Source of the DNA: Terriglobia bacterium
GTDB lineage: Bacteria; Acidobacteriota; Vicinamibacteria; Vicinamibacterales; CAVVIG01
Assembly (NCBI GenBank): GCA_020073005.1
Contig: JAIQFX010000004.1
Span: 49,554 to 113,553 of the forward strand
Length of the DNA stretch: 64,000 bases
Direction of reading: 5' to 3'
In this document: positions 30,844-39,165 of the stretch, one piece after another
Layout of the letters: each line of letters begins with the position of its first letter
How positions within the stretch are numbered: position 1 is the first letter of the stretch
The notes under the pieces: generated by a model
Databases searched by the model: none
Seen by the model: the letters and a program-made list of their open reading frames with translations, nothing else
Told to the model about the DNA's origin: nothing
Made by a program: the position numbers and the translations under genes

Positions 30844-31392
30844 TTGAAGAGATTGTCGAAATTGACCGCGCTCGCGCTGCTGCTCGGCGCCGGCTGCATC
30901 GCCATCGTCGCGGCCGAACAGCGCATCACCACCAATCCGCGGCCTGAAGAGGATCTGAAGCGCCTGTTTCCGGGCGCGGCGGCCTTCTCGCCGCTCGGCG
31001 GCGATCCGCTGCACTTCACGGCGTACGCGGCGGACCCGAAGGCGAGTCCATCCGCGCCGAAGCTCGGCATCGCGTTCTGGACGACGGACCTCGTGCCGTA
31101 CGAGCATGGCTATCACGGTCCGATTCACATCCTCGTCGGCATGGATCCCAAGGCGACCATCGTCGGCGTCGTCGTCGATTACGATTCGGAGCCGTACGGC
31201 TACTTCTCCGTCGAGCCGCCGAAGTTCGCCGCGCAGTTCAAGGGCAAGACGATCAACGATCCGTTCCGGGTCGGCGTCGACGTGGACGCCGTGTCGCGCG
31301 CGTCGCTCAGCATCAACAGCGCGACCCGCGCGATCCGCGACAGCTCGCGCATGGTCGCCAAGACCCTGCTGCCCGAGCTGTCGACGAAGTAG
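30844..31392 (+). CDS. FMN-binding domain protein (NosR/NqrC-type), exported
   Basis: A protein of 182 residues with a TTG start at 30844 and GAGG at 30831-30834. An N-terminal signal or anchor helix (LTALALLLGAGCIAIVAA) is followed by an FMN-binding domain: HGPIHILVGMDPKATIVGVVV, then the attachment region S151-R-A-S-L-S156. In this family FMN is bound covalently through phosphate to a Thr/Ser in a motif like S-G-A-T-x-T; here it reads S-R-A-S-L-S, a variant with Arg for Gly and Ser as the likely acceptor. It sits 10 bases before a NosR-like iron-sulfur membrane protein, and an ApbE flavin transferase is 2.5 kb away. Confidence 0.85.
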   Translation: MKRLSKLTALALLLGAGCIAIVAAEQRITTNPRPEEDLKRLFPGAAAFSPLGGDPLHFTAYAADPKASPSAPKLGIAFWTTDLVPYEHGYHGPIHILVGMDPKATIVGVVVDYDSEPYGYFSVEPPKFAAQFKGKTINDPFRVGVDVDAVSRASLSINSATRAIRDSSRMVAKTLLPELSTK

Positions 31393-31402
31393 CGGTCACG
31401 GC

Positions 31403-32263
31403 GTGGAAACGGCCGCGGCGGAAAGCTGGCGCGAGATTCTCGGTCCGCAGGCGACCGAACTCGGTCTGCTCGCCGCGTTTCTCGTCCTCGCGCTCGTCAG
31501 TTTTTTCCGCAAGAGCGTCCGGCTGAAATACGCGACGATGATCGCGTCGGTGGCCTATCTCGGCTTCGTCAAGAGCCGGCTCGTCTCGGTCGTCGACATC
31601 TTCGGCCTGCTCTCCTGGGACCTGCCGATCTTCAAGTACAACATCGCGTGGTACGTCTTGTCGGTCTTCACGATCGCGTCCACCGTATTGTGGGGACGTC
31701 TGTACTGCGGGCGCATCTGCGCGTTCGGATCGCTGACGCAGATTATGGACGCGATCGTCCCCGAGAAGATCCGCTTCGAGGTGCCGGTCGCGCTCGAGCG
31801 GCGCGCGGCGTGGATCAAGTACGGATTGCTCGGCGCCGTCGTCGTGTACTTTCTCGCGACGCGCGATCTGCTGATCTACCGCTTCGTCGAGCCGTTCTGG
31901 ATGTTCAGCCTGTTCGGCACGCCGGTGATGTGGGTCGGCCTCGGCGTCCTGCTGCTGGCGACGGTGTTCGTCCGGAATCTCTACTGCCGCTTCCTGTGTC
32001 CCGTCGGCGCGCTGCTCGGCGTGATCTCAAACCTCACGGTCTTCAAGATCACGCGCTGGTCCGAGTGCAACACGTGCAAGATCTGCGAGAAGACGTGCGA
32101 GTGGGGCGCGATTCGCGGACCGGTGATCGTCAAGACCGAGTGCGTCCGCTGCGACGACTGCGAGCGGCTCTACCTCGATCGGCAGAAGTGCCCGCACTGG
32201 ATCATCCTCAGACGAAAATCCGAAAAGATGTTCGTGTCGGCCCCTACGGGACCTGGTGCGTGA
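31403..32263 (+). CDS. NosR/NapH-like membrane protein with 4Fe-4S cluster motifs
   Basis: About 286 residues from GTG 31403. It has five to six membrane helices with paired cysteine motifs in the cytoplasmic loops (LYCGRICAFGS and LYCRFLCPVGAL), as in the NapH/NosR/RdxA polyferredoxin family. The soluble C-terminus carries CNTCKICEKTC and CVRCDDCERLY, ending in KCPHW, which can hold two 4Fe-4S clusters although the second motif lacks the usual proline. It would carry electrons through the membrane to the FMN protein upstream. The C-terminus overlaps the convergent PspC gene by 20 bases. Confidence 0.88.
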   Translation: METAAAESWREILGPQATELGLLAAFLVLALVSFFRKSVRLKYATMIASVAYLGFVKSRLVSVVDIFGLLSWDLPIFKYNIAWYVLSVFTIASTVLWGRLYCGRICAFGSLTQIMDAIVPEKIRFEVPVALERRAAWIKYGLLGAVVVYFLATRDLLIYRFVEPFWMFSLFGTPVMWVGLGVLLLATVFVRNLYCRFLCPVGALLGVISNLTVFKITRWSECNTCKICEKTCEWGAIRGPVIVKTECVRCDDCERLYLDRQKCPHWIILRRKSEKMFVSAPTGPGA

Positions 32264-33452
32264 GGCTGTCGACGATCGCCGGAATGTTCCGCACGAACTC
32301 GTGGACGTCGGGAATGTACTGATACGCGAGCCAGCAGAACAGGATCGTGAAGCCCAGGCCCATCAGACTGTCCCACGCGCCGATGGGGCCATAGTGAGGG
32401 CCGCCCAGCGTGTAGTACGACGCGCGCCGCAGGGCGTGCAACGGCCACGCGATCATGCTGTAGACCATGACCAGCGCGAGGATCCCGACCCACCACGGCA
32501 CTTCGTCCGGCATCATCACGCCAAACACCGTGCCCGTCGTCAGAATTGAAAACAGCGCAGCCAGCCAGGCGCAGAACAATGCGGCGTTGACGATCGCGAG
32601 GATCGGCAGCGCGATGCCGGCAGCCACTTGCGCGCCGTAGCCTGGCTGGTACGGCGGCGCCGCGGGCGGCACGGCGCCCGAAGCGTTCCACGATCCAGCG
32701 CCCGGCCACGCCCACGCTCTGCGCCGCCACATCCAGCGCTGTTGCCGCATGTGCCGCCGGAAATCGCGTCGCTGCTGCCTCCACTGCCTGCGCCACTCCC
32801 AGTTGTTCTGGAACGCGCCTTCCTTGAATTGCTGCGCGCCCTTCTTGAACTGCTCGGTGTACTGCTTCGCCTGATCGACCAGCTCCTGCGCGTTGAACGG
32901 CTTCCCGTGCGCCGCCGCCTGTTCCTCTGATGTGTTCGCCGGCGGAATGATGAACATCAGCCCGAAGTACACGAGCGCGAAGCCGCCGCCGGTCGCGATG
33001 GTCAGGCCGACGAAGATGAGGCGGATGATCGTCACGTCGATGTGCGTGTACGCCGACAGGCCTTTGCAGACGCCGCTGAGCATCGCGCCGTCGTGAAGCA
33101 GGTACAGGCGTTTCGGCGCGTCGCTTTCCGCTCTTGCCTGCTCGGACGACCGTGCGTCCTGCGCCGCCTGTCCAGGCGCGTTCGCCGTGTCGCCGGCTGA
33201 TCCCTCGACCGGTCCCATCTCGTTCACAATCTGCTCGATCTCCGCCGTCGCCATCACTGTCTTGTGCGGACCGAGGAAGCGCTGGCACTTGTCGGCGATC
33301 GCCTGCTCGAGGTCCGCGACGATCTCCGCCTTGTCCGGGTTGTCCGTCAACTGGAGCTCGGCGCGATCGAGATACGCGCGCAGCGCTGCGTACGCGGTTT
33401 CCTCCAGCTGATAGGCGTTGCCGTTCAGGTTGACGGTGATGACTTTTTGCAT
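32244..33452 (-). CDS. PspC-domain membrane protein with N-terminal HAAS-like domain
   Basis: About 402 residues from ATG 33452. The N-terminal 80 residues (MQKVITVNLNGNAYQLEE, ending IEQIVNEMG) form the helical domain usually paired with PadR regulators. A PspC domain follows at about 125-180 (RLYLLHDGAMLSGVCKGLSAY). Then comes a very Arg/Trp/Gln-rich stretch (QWRQQRRDFRRHMRQQRW) and four further membrane helices. PspC proteins act in envelope stress sensing. The gene begins 2 bases after the PadR stop, so both are transcribed from the promoter holding the palindrome at 33792-33813. It overlaps the end of the NosR-like gene. Confidence 0.85.
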   Translation of the reverse strand: MQKVITVNLNGNAYQLEETAYAALRAYLDRAELQLTDNPDKAEIVADLEQAIADKCQRFLGPHKTVMATAEIEQIVNEMGPVEGSAGDTANAPGQAAQDARSSEQARAESDAPKRLYLLHDGAMLSGVCKGLSAYTHIDVTIIRLIFVGLTIATGGGFALVYFGLMFIIPPANTSEEQAAAHGKPFNAQELVDQAKQYTEQFKKGAQQFKEGAFQNNWEWRRQWRQQRRDFRRHMRQQRWMWRRRAWAWPGAGSWNASGAVPPAAPPYQPGYGAQVAAGIALPILAIVNAALFCAWLAALFSILTTGTVFGVMMPDEVPWWVGILALVMVYSMIAWPLHALRRASYYTLGGPHYGPIGAWDSLMGLGFTILFCWLAYQYIPDVHEFVRNIPAIVDSLTHQVP

Positions 33453-33454
33453 GG

Positions 33455-33778
33455 CTATCGTCCCAGCCTGCTGATCGTCGCGTTGATCTGTTTCCAGTAG
33501 TCGCTCAGGTCGGCGAGCTGCGATGTGCCCTTCGCCGTCAGCTCGTAGTACTTGCGCGGCGGGCCCGCGTCCGATTCCTGCCACTCGTAGTCGACGAGGC
33601 CTTCGCGCCGCATCTTGCTCAGCAGCGGATACAGCGTGCCTTCCTGCGTCGTGAATTCCGTTTCGCGCAGACGCTCGAGCATGTCGGCGACGTAGACCTT
33701 GTCGCTGGAGATGATCTTCAGGATCAGGAACTCCAACAGGCCTTTGCGGATCGCGGTGAATTTCTCGTCGACGCTCAT
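33455..33778 (-). CDS. PadR family transcriptional regulator
   Basis: A protein of 107 residues from ATG 33778. It has a winged helix with the typical PadR sequence: KGLLEFLILKIIS, VYVADMLERL, TTQEGTLYPLLSKMRREGLV, then the wing YYELTAKG. It lacks the long C-terminal helical domain, so it belongs to the short subfamily-2 type. It forms a two-gene unit with the PspC protein, a common pairing in Acidobacteria and Firmicutes in which PadR represses its own operon. The perfect inverted repeat 13 bases upstream is its probable operator. Confidence 0.93.
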   Translation of the reverse strand: MSVDEKFTAIRKGLLEFLILKIISSDKVYVADMLERLRETEFTTQEGTLYPLLSKMRREGLVDYEWQESDAGPPRKYYELTAKGTSQLADLSDYWKQINATISRLGR

Positions 33779-33791
33779 GACGGGACGGCCA

Positions 33792-33813
33792 CTACCTTGT
33801 CTCAACAAGGTAG
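33792..33813. promoter_or_regulatory. Perfect palindrome, probable PadR operator
   Basis: CTACCTTGT-CTCA-ACAAGGTAG: 9 bp arms without a mismatch around a 4-base spacer, ending 13 bases upstream of the padR start. Its size and position between promoter and start fit an autoregulatory operator for the PadR dimer. Identity as a PadR site is inferred from location. Confidence 0.75.
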
Positions 33814-33889
33814 CAGGACGAGGGAAGGATGTCAAAGGTCCGATGTCAGGTGGCTGGTGGTGGACCACCGGTAGCCTTGGCGAAGGCGG

Positions 33890-34936
33890 TCAGGGCTGCT
33901 GATCCGTCGGCGGCCGGACGAGCACAAAGCGATCTTTCAGCGCCGTCGAGACCAGGACGTCGTTGTTCGCGCCCACAATGACGCCGGCGACGCCGGGCAG
34001 GCGCTCGATGAGCGCCATGCCCGCCTCGGGACCGAGGATGAAAACGCCCTTGGCGAGCGCGTCGGCGATGACGGCGCGATCGGTGACGAGCGTCACGCTT
34101 CGGCACAGCCGCGCGGGCTGGCCGGCGCCGAGGTCGAGGATGTGGTGATAGCGGACGCCGTCCTTGATGAAGAAGCGTTCGTAGTCGCCTGAGGTGCTGA
34201 ACGTCGCGTCGGTCAGCTCGACCGTCGCGAACGGTTTGTGCTCGCCGCGCGGATCGGCGATCCCCAGCTTCCACGGCCGATCGCCGCGGCGGCCGCCGAC
34301 GTACATGTCGCCGCCGGCCTGGATCATGAAATCGCGCAGCCCGCGATCGCGAAAGATCTTCGCCGCGCGGTCGACGGCGTAGCCCTTCCCGATACCGCCG
34401 AGGTGAATGCGCATGCCCTTGCGCTTCAGAAAGACGGTGCCCGCGGTCTCGTCGATCTGAATCTGACGGTAGTCGATCAGGGGAAGGCGCGCGCGGATCG
34501 CGTCGGCCGTGGGGACGATGCCGTCCTGGTCCTGATCGAATTTCCAGACGTCGGCGAGCGGACCGAACGTGACGTCGAACCGGCCGCCGGTCCAGTCGCT
34601 GACCTGCTGCGCGATGCCAAGAATGTCGCGGACGTCGCGATCGACCGGAACTGCGTGCTCGCCGGCAGCGGCGTTGACGCGAATGACGTCGCTGTCGGCC
34701 TTCCACACGCTCATCAGCGCGTCGAGACGATCGAACTCGCGGAACACCGCGTCGAACGCGGACTGCGCGGCCGCCTCGTCCGCGGTCCACGCCGTCAGGT
34801 GCAGCTCGGATCCCATCGCCAGGCCGGCGCGTTCGACAACGCGTCCGGCGCTCGTGCCGCGCGGCGCCGGTGGCCCGCAGGCGCCTGCGAGCACGAGGGC
34901 GCTCAGCGGGATGACCATCATGCGGACGTATGTCAT
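33890..34936 (-). CDS. apbE: FAD:protein FMN transferase ApbE
   Basis: About 348 residues. It transfers FMN from FAD onto Thr/Ser of exported flavoproteins. The N terminus is a lipoprotein signal with lipobox LAGAC, so it is anchored in the envelope. Family signatures are MGSELHLTAW, SDVIRVNAAAG, GRFDVTFGPLADVW, GGIGKGYAVDRAA, AGGDMYVGG and SGDYERFF. The final HHILDLGAG departs slightly from the usual H-I-[IL]-D-P-x-T-G. The start could be ATG 34936 or ATG 34921. Its natural client is the FMN-binding protein encoded at 30844-31392, even though the PspC/PadR pair lies in between. Confidence 0.93.
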   Translation of the reverse strand: MTYVRMMVIPLSALVLAGACGPPAPRGTSAGRVVERAGLAMGSELHLTAWTADEAAAQSAFDAVFREFDRLDALMSVWKADSDVIRVNAAAGEHAVPVDRDVRDILGIAQQVSDWTGGRFDVTFGPLADVWKFDQDQDGIVPTADAIRARLPLIDYRQIQIDETAGTVFLKRKGMRIHLGGIGKGYAVDRAAKIFRDRGLRDFMIQAGGDMYVGGRRGDRPWKLGIADPRGEHKPFATVELTDATFSTSGDYERFFIKDGVRYHHILDLGAGQPARLCRSVTLVTDRAVIADALAKGVFILGPEAGMALIERLPGVAGVIVGANNDVLVSTALKDRFVLVRPPTDQQP

Positions 34937-35052
34937 GCGTTCAGTGCTCGTGCGGCGGCCGCCGACCTCTCGTCGGCGCATCGGACGCTGAGTATCACTG
35001 TAGGGCAAAAGCATGCTCCAAGCGGTACGATGCATCACATTCCCGGACGTAT

Positions 35053-35082
35053 TTGACAAGTCATTTTAGTTTTATCTAAAGT
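35053..35082 (+). promoter_or_regulatory. Promoter and putative ArsR operator before the arsR-AHSA1 pair
   Basis: In an AT-rich patch that stands out locally, TTGACA (35053-35058) is followed after 18 bases by TAAAGT (35077-35082). An imperfect palindrome TTTAG-N6-CTAAA at 35065-35080 overlaps the spacer and the -10 element, where a repressor would block polymerase. Assignment to the ArsR protein encoded 7 bases downstream is by position. Confidence 0.6.
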
Positions 35083-35088
35083 ATAGGC

Positions 35089-35466
35089 ATGGAGCACGCC
35101 GTCCTGGCCGCCGTCGCCTCCCCGCGCCGCCGCGAGATCCTGCGGCTGGTGTGGACCGGGGAAATGGCCGCGGGCGACATCGCCGCCGCCATGCCCGACG
35201 TCACCTTCGGCGCCGTGTCGCTCCAGCTGCGCGCGCTCGAGAACGCCGGGCTCGTCGTCTGCCGGCCCGATCAGAAGAATCGTTTCTACAAGGCGAAGCG
35301 CGAGGCGCTGGGCTCGCTCGGGAAATCGCTCGAGCGCATGTGGGACGACGCGCTCTGGCGGTTGAAGCTGGCGGCGCAACTCGAAGCGTCGCGGCGCGGG
35401 CCCGCGCCCCGCCGCAAGCATCACAAGCTCACGCACTCGCACAAGAAGAAAGGGATGCCGAGATGA
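35089..35466 (+). CDS. ArsR/SmtB family winged-helix regulator
   Basis: A protein of 125 residues. The helix-turn-helix region reads SPRRREILRLVWTGEMAAGDIA, then FGAVSLQLRALENAGLV with the recognition helix, and the wing NRFYKAKREAL. It has a basic C-terminal tail (RRKHHK, HKKKG). No metal-binding Cys motif is present, which fits the non-metal ArsR subgroup coupled to AHSA1/SRPBCC genes. The stop overlaps the next ATG (ATGA at 35463-35466), so the two are translationally coupled. It probably represses its own promoter through the palindrome just upstream. Confidence 0.9.
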   Translation: MEHAVLAAVASPRRREILRLVWTGEMAAGDIAAAMPDVTFGAVSLQLRALENAGLVVCRPDQKNRFYKAKREALGSLGKSLERMWDDALWRLKLAAQLEASRRGPAPRRKHHKLTHSHKKKGMPR

Positions 35467-36245
35467 CTGGATCGTCCTCGCTGCCTGCACTGACCCACCA
35501 CCTCGATCGCACGGTCGTGATCGAGGCGCCGCGCGACCTCGTCTTCCGCTTCTTCACGGACGCGAAGCGCTGGGCCACCTGGTGGGGCGCCGGCTCGACG
35601 ATCGATCCGACACCGGGCGGCCGCGTGCTGATTCGGTATCCGGACGGCACCGAGGTCGTCGGCGAAGTGCTCGACATCGAGGCGCCTGAACGCCTCGCGT
35701 TCACGTACGGGTACGCGTCCGGCAAGATGATTCCGCCGGGCGGCTCGCGCGTGACGATTCGTCTCGAGGAGGACCCGCGCGGCACGCGCCTGCACCTCAT
35801 GCACGAATTCGCCGACGCCTCCGTGCGTGATACGCACGCGCAGGGCTGGCGCTATCAGCTCTCGCTGTTCAGCAACGCCGTCTTGAACGAGCTGCACGCC
35901 AACGCCGCGATTGCAGTCGATGAGTGGTTCGCCATCTGGGCGGAGGAGAACGCTTCAAAGCGCCTGGAGCGGCTTGCCGCGGTTGCGTCGCCCGGCGTCC
36001 GCTTCCGCGACCGCTTCAGCCGCATCGACAACGTGAACGAGTTGAACGATCAGATCGGCGGCGCGCTGCGCTTCATGCCGGGCATGCGGATGGAGCGGCG
36101 CGGCGACGTTCGTCACTGTCAGGGCACGGTGCTCGCCGAATGGGTCGCGCTGACAAAGGACAACCAGGAGCGCGGCCGCGGCACAAATGTCTGTTCGTTC
36201 GGCCCAACCGGCAAGATTGAATCGGTGATTGGCTTCTGGACGTAG
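35463..36245 (+). CDS. SRPBCC/AHSA1-like protein with C-terminal NTF2-like domain
   Basis: About 260 residues. Residues 10-150 form an SRPBCC lipid/ligand-binding fold (TVVIEAPRDLVFRFFTDAKRW, WWGAGSTIDPTPGG, HLMHEFAD). Residues 160-260 look like a SnoaL/NTF2-type domain (DEWFAIWAEENAS, VRFRDRFSRID, FSFGPTGKIESVIGFW). Fusion of these two folds is common in ArsR-linked genes of soil bacteria. It is coupled by a 4-base overlap to the regulator, which suggests it binds or modifies the signal the regulator responds to. The ligand is unknown. Confidence 0.85.
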   Translation: MTGSSSLPALTHHLDRTVVIEAPRDLVFRFFTDAKRWATWWGAGSTIDPTPGGRVLIRYPDGTEVVGEVLDIEAPERLAFTYGYASGKMIPPGGSRVTIRLEEDPRGTRLHLMHEFADASVRDTHAQGWRYQLSLFSNAVLNELHANAAIAVDEWFAIWAEENASKRLERLAAVASPGVRFRDRFSRIDNVNELNDQIGGALRFMPGMRMERRGDVRHCQGTVLAEWVALTKDNQERGRGTNVCSFGPTGKIESVIGFWT

Positions 36246-36259
36246 CCTGCCGATGTGGG

Positions 36260-36308
36260 GCGCGCCTTTCAGGCGAGCCTCTGCGCTCGGCTGAAAGCCT
36301 CGCGCTAC
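36260..36308. repeat. REP-like inverted pair, family B, between convergent genes
   Basis: GCGCGCCTTTCAGGCGAGC at 36260-36278 and GCTCGGCTGAAAGCCTCGCGC at about 36285-36305 are approximate inverted copies. The element sits in the 75-base gap between two convergent stop codons, where it could also act as a bidirectional transcription stop. The right arm recurs at 48603-48627 and 63805-63827, and a reverse-oriented copy lies inside coding sequence at 39245-39265. Confidence 0.7.
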
Positions 36309-36320
36309 ACCGCCGGAAGG

Positions 36321-39140
36321 TCATCGATTCGGATCGACGAGCACGTTCAGCGACGTCGACGTCATGCGGCCGTTCGCGAGCAGCGTGACGACGAACGATC
36401 CCGGTGCAACGCGATCGCCGGGCGTGTCGGCCGCCGCCGGCAGCTTGCGGAGATCCCACGCGACGCGATGGATGCCCGCGTCCCGTGGACCGTCGAGCTC
36501 GCGCACGACCGCGCCGGTCGCGTCGGCGATCTGAATCTTCACCGGCCCGGACGCGACGGACTTCAGGTAGTACGAGAAGATCGCGTCCGGCGGATTCTTC
36601 GCGCGGAACAGATCGTCGGCGCCGCCGTGCCACGCCTGCTTGTCCTCGTCCCACAGGACCGCCGGCCGCGGACGGAACACGTGCTCGCTCTTCGCGAGTA
36701 CTTCGTCCGAGAGCTGCTGCAGCGCGGTGATGTCGTCAAGGACGTAGAAGCTGCGGCCGTGCGTCGCGAGCACCAGATCCTGATCGCGCGGATGGACGAG
36801 AACATCGTCTGACACCGTCGCCGGCAGATTGCTCATGAACGGCGACCATGACTTGCCGGCGTCGAGCGAGATGTAGAAGCCGGACTCGGTGCCCACGAAA
36901 AGCAGATTGCGGTTGACGCGATCCTCGCGGACGACGTTCACGTGGCCGTGCGACGGCAGATTCGCGGTCAAGCTCGTCCACGTCTTTCCGAAGTCGGTCG
37001 TCTTGAAGACGTACGGTTTGTAGTCGCCGGACCGGTGGCCGTCGAAACCGGCGTACGCCGTGCCGGCGTCGTAATGCGACGGCTCGATCGCGCTGATGTA
37101 GCAGTTCGTCTCGAACTTCGCCGCGTTGTCCGCGACGTTGGTCCACGTCGCGCCCTCGTCCCGCGACACCTGCAGATTCCCATCGTCGGTCCCCACCCAC
37201 ACCACCTTCGACGAGACCGGCGATTCCGCGATCGTGACGATCGTTCCCCACTGCGCGACGCCGTCGTTCTTCGCCGTCATCGGCCGAGAGCCTGGCACCG
37301 ACATGATCGACAGCGTGTCGCGATTCAGGTTCTTCGTCAGATCTTTCGATCCGATCCAGCTGTCGCCGCGGTCGTATGACTTGAAGAGTCGATGCGCGCC
37401 AAAGTAGAGAACGCGCGGATCGTGCGGCGACATCGCGAAGCCGGGATTCCAGTTGAAGCGCAGCGCTTCGTTCGGCGCCAGCGCGCTCGCGTTGACGATG
37501 TTGCCGGTCAAGGGCAGCGCGACCGCGCCACGACCACCTCCGGTTGTGCGTGGCGGCGTCGGGCGAATGTATTTCTGCTCGCCAGTCCGCAGATTGAAGC
37601 GATAGACGTGCTGGCCGCCGTTGCCGGAGACGGACGCGTAGACGATCGCCCAGTCCGACGGATCCGCCTGCACGTGATAGCCGTCGCCGGCCGCGAGCTC
37701 GAACCAGTGCTCGCGCGTGATGCCGCCGTTGTTGCGCACGCGACTCGGTCCGCCCCACGATCCGTTGTCCTGGGCTCCGCCGTAGACGTAGTACGGCTGC
37801 CGCATGTCCACCGCGACGGCGTAGAACTGCCCCATCGGCATCGCGTTCTGCAGCTGCCACGTGCGGCCGCCGTCGTACGAGAAGTCGACGCCGCCGTCGT
37901 GGCCGAGCAGGATGTGCTTCGGGTTGTTCGGATCGATCCACATCGCGTGATGATCCGGATGGCTCGGCGGCAGCTCGCCCGCAGGATCGCGATCGAACGG
38001 CGTGACGAGGTTCGTCGTCACGCGCGGCTCCTGCAGTCGCGCAAGAACCGTCTCGGGAATCGACTTGAACGTTTTGCCGCCGTCAGTGGACTTGTAGAGG
38101 TTCCGCTCCATCAGAAAGATCGTGTTCGGATCCTTCGGATCGACGCGGACCTGGCTGAAGTACATCGCGCGGCCGTTTTCGTTGCTCGTCAGCTTCCACG
38201 TCGCGCCCTTGTCGTCGGACCGCCAGATGCCCGCGACGTTCGGATCGAGTTGAGCCGCGCGCGCTGCCGCGCCGCCTCCACCGCCCGCCTGCGGCCCGGG
38301 CTCGATCATCGCGTAGACGACGTTGGGATTGCTGCGCGCGATTGCGAGACCGACGCGTCCCCACTGGCCGTACGGCGGAAGGCCGCCGCCCTCGACCTTC
38401 GTCCACGTCTTGCCGGCGTCGACCGTCTTCCAGAGCGCGCTGCCCGGCCCGCCGCCGTTGAAGCCCCACGCCGTGCGGCGGCGCTGATACGACGCGGCAA
38501 TCAGAATCTGGTTGTTCGACGGATCCATGACGACGTCGATGAAGCCCGTGTCGTCATCGATGAACTTCGACTTCGTCCACGTCTTGCCGCCGTCGATCGT
38601 CTTGTAGAGGCCGCGCTCGGAATGCGCCTTGAACAGATCGCCGGCGGCGGCAACGTAGACGACGTCGGGGTTCCTCGAATCGACGACGATGCGGCCGATG
38701 ATGCTGCTGTCGGGAAGGCCCATCAGCGTCCACGTCTTCCCGGCGTCGGTGGACTTGTAGACGCCGTGGCCGTACGACGTGCTCTGCCGCGAGTTCGCTT
38801 CGCCGGTGCCGACCCAGACGATGTTCGGATTCGACGGCGCGATGGCGATGCCGCCGATCGACTGATTCGCTTCGCGATCGAAAACCGGAATCCACGTCGT
38901 GCCGTTGTTGTCGGTCTTCCACACGCCGCTCGCCGCGGTGCCGACGTAGATGATCGCCGGATTGCTCTCGACCGCCTCCACATCGTCGACGCGGCCGCCC
39001 ATGTTCACGGGGCCGATCGGCCGCCACGCGAATTCCTTCAGCAGCGCGGACACCGAGTCCTGCGCGCGAAGCGAAGGCAGCGCAACGAACGCCGCGGCGG
39101 ACAGAAGGACGGCGTAAAGAAGACGGCTCGAGCGAATCAT
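36321..39140 (-). CDS. Exported sortilin/BNR-type multi-bladed propeller (glycosidase-like)
   Basis: A protein of 939 residues with a signal peptide (MIRSSRLLYAVLLSAAAFVALPSLRAQ). It is composed of sortilin/VPS10- and BNR-type blades, shown by many Asp-box motifs such as KTDNNGTTW, KSTDAGKTW, KTIDGGKTW, SRDEGATW and SLDAGKSW, each after IVWVGT or VVYVA strands. The C-terminal 120 residues form a beta-domain (VKIQIADATGAVVRELDG). Related proteins include xyloglucanases and photosynthesis-system-II-assembly-like factors. In Acidobacteria this architecture is abundant and exported, with unknown ligand. It is divergent from the M23 gene with 32 bases between start codons. Confidence 0.88.
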   Translation of the reverse strand: MIRSSRLLYAVLLSAAAFVALPSLRAQDSVSALLKEFAWRPIGPVNMGGRVDDVEAVESNPAIIYVGTAASGVWKTDNNGTTWIPVFDREANQSIGGIAIAPSNPNIVWVGTGEANSRQSTSYGHGVYKSTDAGKTWTLMGLPDSSIIGRIVVDSRNPDVVYVAAAGDLFKAHSERGLYKTIDGGKTWTKSKFIDDDTGFIDVVMDPSNNQILIAASYQRRRTAWGFNGGGPGSALWKTVDAGKTWTKVEGGGLPPYGQWGRVGLAIARSNPNVVYAMIEPGPQAGGGGGAAARAAQLDPNVAGIWRSDDKGATWKLTSNENGRAMYFSQVRVDPKDPNTIFLMERNLYKSTDGGKTFKSIPETVLARLQEPRVTTNLVTPFDRDPAGELPPSHPDHHAMWIDPNNPKHILLGHDGGVDFSYDGGRTWQLQNAMPMGQFYAVAVDMRQPYYVYGGAQDNGSWGGPSRVRNNGGITREHWFELAAGDGYHVQADPSDWAIVYASVSGNGGQHVYRFNLRTGEQKYIRPTPPRTTGGGRGAVALPLTGNIVNASALAPNEALRFNWNPGFAMSPHDPRVLYFGAHRLFKSYDRGDSWIGSKDLTKNLNRDTLSIMSVPGSRPMTAKNDGVAQWGTIVTIAESPVSSKVVWVGTDDGNLQVSRDEGATWTNVADNAAKFETNCYISAIEPSHYDAGTAYAGFDGHRSGDYKPYVFKTTDFGKTWTSLTANLPSHGHVNVVREDRVNRNLLFVGTESGFYISLDAGKSWSPFMSNLPATVSDDVLVHPRDQDLVLATHGRSFYVLDDITALQQLSDEVLAKSEHVFRPRPAVLWDEDKQAWHGGADDLFRAKNPPDAIFSYYLKSVASGPVKIQIADATGAVVRELDGPRDAGIHRVAWDLRKLPAAADTPGDRVAPGSFVVTLLANGRMTSTSLNVLVDPNR

Positions 39141-39159
39141 GGCGTTTCTCCGGCGCCAG

Positions 39160-39165
39160 TATAAT
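39160..39165 (+). promoter_or_regulatory. Consensus TATAAT -10 element in a 32-base divergent gap
   Basis: TATAAT lies only 7 bases before the ATG at 39173. If used, transcription would begin at or next to the start codon and give a leaderless mRNA for the M23 peptidase gene. No matching TTGACA-like -35 is clear upstream; that region lies inside the divergent gene. Confidence 0.5.

Noticed and set aside
33846..34790. Alternative minus-strand frame overlapping apbE
   Set aside because: ApbE signatures lie in the other frame; this one is Arg/His-rich noise.
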